Shown piece after piece: positions 14,633 through 19,282 of a DNA stretch of 20,094 bases. Position 1 is the stretch's first letter. Every line of letters begins with the position of its first letter. The DNA is from an uncultured Lachnospiraceae bacterium (GTDB lineage Bacteria > Bacillota > Clostridia > Lachnospirales > Lachnospiraceae): the NCBI GenBank assembly GCA_900549665.1, contig URPH01000033.1, forward strand, positions 1-20,094. Reading direction: 5' to 3'. The position numbers and the translations under genes were made by a program. The notes under the pieces are model-generated. The model was not told the DNA's origin, did no database searches, and saw nothing but the letters and a program-made list of their open reading frames with translations.

Positions 14633-14771
14633 TTTGGTACAGCTATTTCTTGCAGCAAAAAGAGTAGAAGGATGTTCTGATAAAACAGTGCATTATTACG
14701 AATCAACTATTCGAAATGCTGTGGAAAAGATAGATAAAGATGTAGTGAAAATAACAACTGATATATGCTAA
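14631..14771 (+). pseudogene. N-terminal fragment of a tyrosine recombinase/integrase
   Basis: Translating from 14631 gives DLVQLFLAAKRVEGCSDKTV, then HYYESTIRNAVEKI and VVKITTDIC, ending at TAA 14769-14771. This is the SAM-like core-binding domain of XerC/D-type integrases (the pattern FLxAKxVEGCSxKTxxYYxSTI). No start codon, no catalytic domain. It was joined directly to the end of the serine recombinase fragment, so two different recombinase genes were fused by deletion. It is too short to appear in usual ORF calls. Confidence 0.75.
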
Positions 14772-14832
14772 TATAATTATAGACCGTAGGAAGGCGTGGG
14801 TAATGCCCGAATCCAAATATTCCATTAGCGGG

Positions 14833-14866
14833 TAGGCAGCTAAAGAAGAAATAGCTGCCTATTTCA
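14833..14866. terminator. Bidirectional terminator between recombinase scrap and relaxase
   Basis: A perfect 10-bp stem, TAGGCAGCTA (14833-14842) and TAGCTGCCTA (14852-14861), loop AAGAAGAAA, followed on the plus strand by TTTCATTTAT. It lies just beyond the stop codon of the minus-strand relaxase and can serve both sides, but neither side has a strong T-run. The bases 14772-14832 contain a short GGG-taatg-CCC hairpin and no gene. Confidence 0.6.
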
Positions 14867-14867
14867 T

Positions 14868-16247
14868 TTATAAGCTGTGATTTTTGTTTTTTGTCTGTTG
14901 TTCTTGCACCGGATTGGTTTGTGTCCGTCCGAGATACCGATTAAGATTTTCCTGTTTCTGCTTCAAATCCCGCACCTCTTTTTCACAGTTTTTGTAGGTT
15001 GCGGTCAGTTCTTTTTTCTGCGTTTCCAATGCCTGATACTCGGCTCGCAGCTTATCCACATTCAATCCTTTTAGCTTGATGCCTGCCTGCTCCAGCATAC
15101 GCCTTGCGCCACCATAGAGGATGATCTGGCTCTCATATCTGCGGAAATATGCGTCAGGATTTTTTGACTTTTTGTAGGCGATATGGTAGGAGCGGTTTTC
15201 TTTATACTGCTCGGCATATTTGATGATTTCCGCAAGGTCTTTCATGCGGTGTTCCAGTTCCACAACGCTCTGCTTGGCAGATCTTCCGGCTTCGGTTTTT
15301 ACAGTAATCTTATGCTCCAGATCGGAGAGAGAACCGGCTTCGTTATAGCTTTGTGCGGCGATCTTCAGATTCTCGATTGCCGCCCACTGTTGCAGTCCTG
15401 GACTGTTCTGGAATTTCTCGTCCGAGGTGTCAATGATCCTGCGGGCAGAGTAGTCTTTTTTCGGGATCACTGCCTTTCGTTCCCGTTTCTTTTCGATGCG
15501 TTCCTGGATACGTTCCTGGATACGTTCCTTTGTGTATTCTTTCCCTAAAGACCTCGCACTGCCACGCACAAAACGCTCCTTGTCCAGAGGACGGAAAGAG
15601 ATATATTTTGCGGCATCTTCTCCAAAAGTTTCCCCTTTGATTTCGTAACCTTTTGCCCGCATCAGAAGCAGAAATTCTTCGTAAGTGGAAGCTGACTTAA
15701 TGCAAAAATTGATGTCCCGTCTGAGTTGTGTTTTCCAGGTCGAACCATTCTGCTCAGACTGCCATTCCTTGTATTTTTTGCCACGTTCACCACCGGGAAT
15801 GATGACAGAAAGATTGTGTTCTTTGCACAGTTTATCACTCAGGTGGCGGATGCGGTGGTAGGTCTGTGTGCAGTCATGGTATTTATTGTATTCGATGTTA
15901 TCAGCCGCACAGAAGATGATATGGTTGTGTATATGCTCCTTATCAATATGCGTGGTGACAACATACGAATATTTCCCCTCTAAAACCTTGTCTGCAAGCT
16001 CTTTTCCGATGCGGTGTGCTTCCTCATAACTGACCTCGCCCGGAGCAAAAGCCTGTATGAGATGATAGGCTTTGTTGGGACTGTTTTCCCTGCAATGGTC
16101 AAGCGTATATTTAAAGTCAATCGCCGCAGTTTCAGGCGCACACGCATAAGACGAGTAAAACAGCTTCTGGACGAAAGGGCTGCGTAGGCAACCGGCATCC
16201 TGCGGATAATATGCTGCAGGATGTATACATATATCAGGAGGCTTCAT
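14868..16247 (-). pseudogene. Mobilisation relaxase (MobA/MOBP type) lacking its N-terminus
   Basis: The 459-codon frame holds the relaxase core: KLFYSSYACAPETA, YHLIQAFAPGEV, and the metal-binding histidine triad in His100-x-Asp102-x-x-His105-x-His107-x-His109 (HIDKEHIHNH), followed by RHLSDKLCKEHNLSVI and a long coiled-coil tail (about residues 290-450) ending in a Gln/Asn-rich tip. Such proteins nick oriT and pilot the strand in conjugation. Normally 40-50 residues with the catalytic tyrosine (motif I, of the DYxxNxxKT kind) precede the FYSSY segment. Here the first 27 codons (MKPPDICIHPAAYYPQDAGC..) are unrelated, so the nicking tyrosine is missing. The break is near 16167. A tandem IQERIQERIE repeat near residue 240 is coded by repeated ACGTTCCTGGAT words. 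No MobC-like gene is present. Confidence 0.75.
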
Positions 16248-16290
16248 TCATGGCGAGTGGAGTCTCTTTTATCTTGCTTTTCCAGATGAG

Positions 16291-16320
16291 CAGATTGTGA
16301 ACACATGTGTTCACAATCTG
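16291..16320. repeat. Perfect 30-bp palindrome
   Basis: The 15-base half CAGATTGTGAACACA is followed directly by its exact reverse complement with no loop. Flanking bases do not pair and no T-run follows. It stands alone in 16248-16447, a stretch where I see no gene. It could be a high-affinity operator, a resolution/replication site or the join of two inverted ends. Confidence 0.8.
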
Positions 16321-16447
16321 AATTGGTCTCATTTTAGAGCATTTTTACGTGTGCCGGATAGCAAGGTATTCTGTGCTTCAGAACAGTATTGCATAGACGA
16401 TACATAATGCAAAAAATACAGCTCCATAATTGAACAATGAAAATAAC

Positions 16448-16496
16448 AATTCCCCCGTAAGCGGAAAGAAACGCTTACGGGGGAATTTAATTTTGC
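16448..16496. terminator. Very strong bidirectional terminator left of the invertible segment
   Basis: A perfect 16-bp stem with six C-G pairs in a row: AATTCCCCCGTAAGCG (16448-16463), loop GAAAGAAA, and the complementary arm 16472-16487. TTTAATTTT follows on the plus strand and TGTTATTTT on the minus strand, so it can work both ways. It separates the relaxase remnant from the recombinase region and would stop any transcript leaving the invertible segment to the left. Confidence 0.85.
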
Positions 16497-16574
16497 TGCG
16501 ATTACATTGGCAGGAGCAGGATTGAAAATACCGTTTCAGACTGCCGGAATCGAAACATGTCAGGCAAACAAAAA

Positions 16575-16603
16575 ATGCAACATTTTGATATAAAATGTTG
16601 CAT
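16575..16603 (+). repeat. Left recombination site (12-5-12 inverted-repeat core)
   Basis: A 29-bp site: 12-base arm ATGCAACATTTT (16575-16586), spacer GATAT (16587-16591), and the exactly complementary arm (16592-16603). This is the shape of a tyrosine-recombinase core site (two monomer sites around a short crossover spacer). Its reverse complement matches the site at 17324-17352 at 28 of 29 bases. Confidence 0.8.
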
Positions 16604-16649
16604 GGTATATTTGATTTTTAGAATTGCATTATACATATAGGAGGAAACT

Positions 16650-17228
16650 ATGGGAACAACACAGCCAATTCGCGATTCGCGGCAACTTTCACAATTCATC
16701 AATTACTATGCAACAATCCAACCCAACCAGCGAAACTACACATTGATCGTCATGGGGCTTCACACCGCACTGCGCATCAGTGATATATTGGAGCTTCGCT
16801 GGAAAAATGTATTTGATTTTGAAAATGCCAAATGTCGTACACACCTACAATTGATAGAGCATAAAACAGGGAAAAAAAGTAAAATTGTGTTATGCCCGGA
16901 AACCCGGAAAGCATTATCTAATTTCTATATAATGAAGAAACCGGAGCCGGACAACTATATTTTTTCTGCCAAGGTATACCGGGACAAACCTCTCAGCCGC
17001 TCTCAGGCATATCGTATTGTGAGAAGGGCTGCGGAAAACACGATTCAGGAGGAACATATCAGCTGTCATTCTTTGCGGAAAACCTTTGGATACCATGCAT
17101 GGAAACAGGGTGTTCCACCGGCGCTTTTGATGGATATCTATAATCATTCTTCCTATGATATAACAAAGAGATATCTTGGAATCACACAGGATGAAAGGGA
17201 CGATATCTTTCTGTCTGTGCACCTTTGA
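16650..17228 (+). CDS. Minimal FimB/FimE-like tyrosine recombinase inside the invertible segment
   Basis: A 192-residue tyrosine recombinase consisting almost solely of a catalytic domain, like FimB/FimE invertases (about 200 residues) and unlike integrases of 300-400 residues. All catalytic positions are present: Arg42 (ALRISD), Lys72 (EHKTGK), His140-x-x-Arg143 (CHSLRKT), His166 (YNHSS) and the nucleophile Tyr175 (TKRYLGI). No N-terminal SAM-like arm-binding domain. ATG 16650 follows AGGAGG seven bases upstream. The gene starts 46 bases after the left 29-bp site and ends 95 bases before the right one, so recombination would flip its own gene. Expected role: site-specific inversion of the flanking sites, switching the sigma-D promoter. 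Recombination with distant sites is an alternative. Confidence 0.93.
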   Translation: MGTTQPIRDSRQLSQFINYYATIQPNQRNYTLIVMGLHTALRISDILELRWKNVFDFENAKCRTHLQLIEHKTGKKSKIVLCPETRKALSNFYIMKKPEPDNYIFSAKVYRDKPLSRSQAYRIVRRAAENTIQEEHISCHSLRKTFGYHAWKQGVPPALLMDIYNHSSYDITKRYLGITQDERDDIFLSVHL

Positions 17229-17279
17229 TTAAAATAAAAAGTTTTTTTGAAAAAAAGAAAATTTTTTTAATAAAGGGGT
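17229..17279. other. Phased A- and T-tracts next to the sigma-D promoter
   Basis: Between the recombinase stop and the sigma-D promoter lie AAAATAAAAAG, GTTTTTTTG, GAAAAAAAG, and AATTTTTTTAAT. Such tracts bend DNA and could serve as an UP element, help synapsis of the two recombination sites, or weakly end the recombinase transcript. No clear GC stem is present. Confidence 0.5.
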
Positions 17280-17305
17280 TAAGGTTTTGCAGTGAAGACC
17301 GATAT
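17280..17305 (+). promoter_or_regulatory. Sigma-D (sigma-28, flagellar) promoter facing csrA and flagellin
   Basis: TAAGGTTT (17280-17287) followed by ACCGATAT (17298-17305), with 14 bases between TAAG and the -10. The Bacillus sigma-D consensus is TAAA, 14-16 bases, GCCGATAT; each half differs from it at one base. Transcription should begin near 17312, so the leader includes the right-hand recombination site. It lies inside the candidate invertible segment, 19 bases from that site. Confidence 0.75.
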
Positions 17306-17323
17306 ATATTGTGTAAACAAAAA

Positions 17324-17352
17324 ATGCAACATTTTATATCAAAGTGTTGCAT
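17324..17352 (-). repeat. Right recombination site, inverted copy of 16575-16603
   Basis: Arm ATGCAACATTTT (17324-17335), spacer ATATC (17336-17340) and arm AAAGTGTTGCAT (17341-17352), with one arm mismatch. Read on the minus strand it equals the left site except for one base. The stretch AAACAAAAA also precedes both copies on the plus strand. In RNA it would form a hairpin in the csrA leader. Confidence 0.8.
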
Positions 17353-17393
17353 TAGAAAACAGCCAGGAGGCGCGTGGGAAACAGGAGGTTTCT

Positions 17394-17642
17394 ATGTTAA
17401 GACTTACAGTTAGTACGGAAGAATATCTGATGATCGGCGACAACATCAAGGTGGTATTTCTTGGCGGCACAAAAAATCATCTGCGTATCATGATCGATGC
17501 ACCAAAGGATGTCAACATCGTGCGAAGCTCCACACTGGAAAAGCAGATCACCGGTCCGGATGAAAAGGCAGCTCTTCCCAGATACTACGCGGAGCCTGAA
17601 ACAGATCCCAGGTATCTGAAGAAAAAGAGACCAGAGAGGTAA
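17394..17642 (+). CDS. csrA: CsrA family translational regulator
   Basis: An 82-residue CsrA homologue, an RNA-binding dimer that represses mRNAs with GGA motifs near the ribosome site; in Bacillota its best known target is flagellin mRNA, with FliW as antagonist. The core aligns well: Leu4, IGDNIKVVFLG at 14-24, RIMIDAPKDVNIVR at 31-44. Arg44, a main RNA contact in E. coli CsrA, is kept; Arg6 is replaced by Val6. There is a charged C-terminal extension of about 25 residues (ALPRYYAEPETDPRYLKKK), longer than in many CsrA proteins. ATG 17394 has AGGAGG 5 bases upstream; a second AGGAGG is 26 bases further up, so the gene may repress itself. Flagellin follows after 139 bases. No fliW is in the window. 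Confidence 0.88.
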   Translation: MLRLTVSTEEYLMIGDNIKVVFLGGTKNHLRIMIDAPKDVNIVRSSTLEKQITGPDEKAALPRYYAEPETDPRYLKKKRPER

Positions 17643-17681
17643 TAATCGGAGACTTTAAATGCCATAGACAGGGCCCGTCTT

Positions 17682-17709
17682 TGAAGTTTGGGTTTTCGGT
17701 TACTATAGA
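17682..17709 (+). promoter_or_regulatory. Possible additional promoter for flagellin
   Basis: TTGAAG (17682-17687) and TATAGA (17704-17709) with 16-base spacing lie 73 bases before the flagellin start. Both boxes are imperfect. If real, it would give flagellin expression that does not depend on the invertible promoter, which matters for the switch model. Confidence 0.35.
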
Positions 17710-17741
17710 GCAACAAATGAAACTATTCACAAAGAAACTGA

Positions 17742-17775
17742 CACAAACGGATTTGTGCCAGTATTACAAGGAGGT
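17742..17775 (+). promoter_or_regulatory. CsrA-binding hairpin plus GGA-bearing Shine-Dalgarno in the flagellin leader
   Basis: CACAAA-CGGA-TTTGTG (17742-17757) forms a six-pair hairpin with GGA in its loop, the classical CsrA target. A second GGA is in the ribosome site AAGGAGGT (17768-17775), about 21 bases downstream. Two sites with this spacing, one covering the ribosome site, match the known CsrA-repressed hag leader of Bacillus subtilis. Binding would block flagellin translation. Confidence 0.75.
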
Positions 17776-17781
17776 AATATT

Positions 17782-19194
17782 ATGGTAGTACAACACAATT
17801 TAACAGCAATGAACTCTAACAGAATGTTAGGCTTAACAACCAATACGCAGGCTAAGTCCACAGAGAAGTTATCTTCCGGTTACAAGATCAACCGCGCAGC
17901 TGATGACGCAGCAGGCCTTTCTATTTCTGAAAAAATGCGTAAACAGATCAGAGGTCTGACACAGGCTTCTTCCAACGCACAGGATGGTATCAGTGCAGTA
18001 CAGACAGCTGAAGGTGCCCTGAATGAAGTTCAGGATATGCTGCAGAGAATGAATGAGTTGGCAGTTAAAGCAGCTAACGGAACTAATTCCATGGATGACA
18101 GAAGTTATATCCAGAATGAGATTGACCAGTTAACAACTGAAATCGATCGTGTTGCAGAAACAACCAAGTTCAACGAGACCTATCTGCTGAAGGGTAATAA
18201 ACAGGATCCTAAGGAATATACTGCAAGTTATCAGATCAATAGATTAAAGACAGGTCAGGATATTTTTACAGCAGATGGAACGAAGTTAACAACTGATACA
18301 GACTTGGATGCAGCTATTACTGCGGGTAAAGATATCTATACAGCAGCTCCTACATCTTCAAAAGCAACTTCAACAAACACTGGCCTTACATTAAATTATA
18401 CAGGCGGGGATCTTACTGCGGCTAAGACATTAACATATGATGGAACTAACTGGAAAGATGGTACTAATACAGCAGATCTTGCAGCTCTTGGTATTGCAAT
18501 AACTGCTGGTACTGCAGCTAACGGCGATAAGATTAACATTTCTGCAGCAACAGCAGGTACAAAGGCAACAGAAGCTAATTATACAGCAGCTCCCGGAAAA
18601 TTATATGATGCGGATGGCAACAAGATTTCTGCTAATGCAATGGATAGCTATTTTGACATTGATGCGGCTACCGGAAATGCATCCTTAAAGACCGGTAAGA
18701 AACTGTATACTGATGCTCAGGGTACTACATTACTTGATACTGCTGATATTGCAAACTATGTTGCTACAAGCCAGAGCAAAACAGCTACTTTGACATTAAA
18801 ATTACATGTTGGTGCAGATGCAACTGACAATAATCAGATTTCTCTTGATATTGACGCTATGAGTGCAGATGGTCTTGGAGTTAAGAACCTGAAGGTTGAT
18901 GGAGCTGATGATACCAATGCCAAGAACGCAATTGATACTATCAAAGCTGCTATTCAGACTGTATCTACCCAGCGTTCCGCACTTGGTGCTGTTCAGAACC
19001 GCTTAGAGCACACAATCAACAACCTCGATAATGTAGTTGAGAACACTACAAGCGCTGAAAGCCAGATCCGTGATACAGATATGGCTACAGAGATGGTTAA
19101 GTACTCCAACAACAATATCCTGTCTCAGGCAGGTCAGGCAATGTTGGCTCAGGCTAACCAGTCTAATCAGGGTGTGCTTTCATTATTACAGTAA
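17782..19194 (+). CDS. Flagellin (FliC/Hag type)
   Basis: A 470-residue flagellin, the filament subunit exported through the flagellar type III system. The N-terminal D0/D1 region (about residues 1-140) is canonical: MVVQHNLTAMNSNRML, LSSGYKINRAADDAAGLSIS, LQRMNELAVKAANG and the FNETYLL motif. The C-terminal D1/D0 region (about 390-470) ends NILSQAGQAMLAQANQSNQG-VLSLLQ. The segment LQRMNELAV keeps the Arg and Leu that matter for TLR5 recognition in Salmonella FliC, so it should be stimulatory by family knowledge. The middle region (about 140-385) is low-complexity, Ala/Thr/Asp-rich, with four related motifs around KLYDADGNKIS. Start is ATG 17782 with AAGGAGGT seven bases upstream; a GTG at 17755 is in frame but lies in the CsrA hairpin. 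Likely under csrA and the switch promoter. Confidence 0.96.
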   Translation: MVVQHNLTAMNSNRMLGLTTNTQAKSTEKLSSGYKINRAADDAAGLSISEKMRKQIRGLTQASSNAQDGISAVQTAEGALNEVQDMLQRMNELAVKAANGTNSMDDRSYIQNEIDQLTTEIDRVAETTKFNETYLLKGNKQDPKEYTASYQINRLKTGQDIFTADGTKLTTDTDLDAAITAGKDIYTAAPTSSKATSTNTGLTLNYTGGDLTAAKTLTYDGTNWKDGTNTADLAALGIAITAGTAANGDKINISAATAGTKATEANYTAAPGKLYDADGNKISANAMDSYFDIDAATGNASLKTGKKLYTDAQGTTLLDTADIANYVATSQSKTATLTLKLHVGADATDNNQISLDIDAMSADGLGVKNLKVDGADDTNAKNAIDTIKAAIQTVSTQRSALGAVQNRLEHTINNLDNVVENTTSAESQIRDTDMATEMVKYSNNNILSQAGQAMLAQANQSNQGVLSLLQ

Positions 19195-19244
19195 TTTTTA
19201 CAAACAGCTCTGTATGAGTGAAATTGCATAATTAAGTTGTAAAG

Positions 19245-19276
19245 AAAGACGGTCAGGCAATGCCTGACCGTCTTTT
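19245..19276. terminator. Terminator shared by flagellin and the converging Rpn gene
   Basis: A perfect 14-bp stem, AAAGACGGTCAGGC (19245-19258) and GCCTGACCGTCTTT (19262-19275), with loop AAT. The stem ends are A/T tracts, so it gives a T-run on either strand. It lies 50 bases after the flagellin stop and 7 before the end of the Rpn gene. Confidence 0.92.
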
Positions 19277-19282
19277 ACGCTT

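Larger units (their letters stand above)
16575..17352. other. Candidate invertible segment carrying its own recombinase and a sigma-D promoter
   Basis: Two 29-bp core sites in inverted orientation bracket 720 bp (16604-17323). The orientation follows from the spacers, GATAT at left and ATATC at right, which are reverse complements. The segment holds only a minimal tyrosine recombinase gene and, at its right end, a sigma-D promoter facing csrA and flagellin. Recombination between the sites would flip both. The layout is analogous to hin/fljBA of Salmonella (known), but with a tyrosine recombinase. That the segment inverts is an inference. Confidence 0.7.

Noticed and set aside
14772..14832. 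oriT candidate beside the relaxase
   Set aside because: There is a small GGG-taatg-CCC hairpin but no recognisable nic motif, and oriT normally lies upstream of mobilisation genes, not beyond the relaxase stop.
16525..16550. AAAA, 14 bases, GCCGGAAT: a weak sigma-D-like promoter left of the left recombination site
   Set aside because: The -35 lacks the leading T and the -10 has two mismatches. It might drive the recombinase from outside, but the match is too weak to list.
16502..16702. Minus-strand ORF sharing the peptide MQHFISKCCI with a plus-strand ORF at 17225-17413
   Set aside because: The shared peptide is only the translation of the inverted recombination sites; neither ORF has a ribosome site. 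It served as independent proof of the inverted repeat.
16575..17352. Reading the 29-bp sites as terminal repeats of an insertion sequence
   Set aside because: No DDE transposase, no target duplication seen, and each site is itself symmetric around a 5-bp spacer, which fits a recombinase core site better.
17324..17352. Right 29-bp site as a plain terminator or riboswitch stem before csrA
   Set aside because: No T-run follows the stem, and the near-identical inverted copy at 16575-16603 is explained better by recombination. A secondary effect in RNA remains possible.
17657..17682. TAAA, 14 bases, CCCGTCTT as a separate sigma-D promoter for flagellin
   Set aside because: Only the CCG core and the last base of the -10 match. 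The sequence also forms a GGGCCC hairpin, so I do not call it a promoter.
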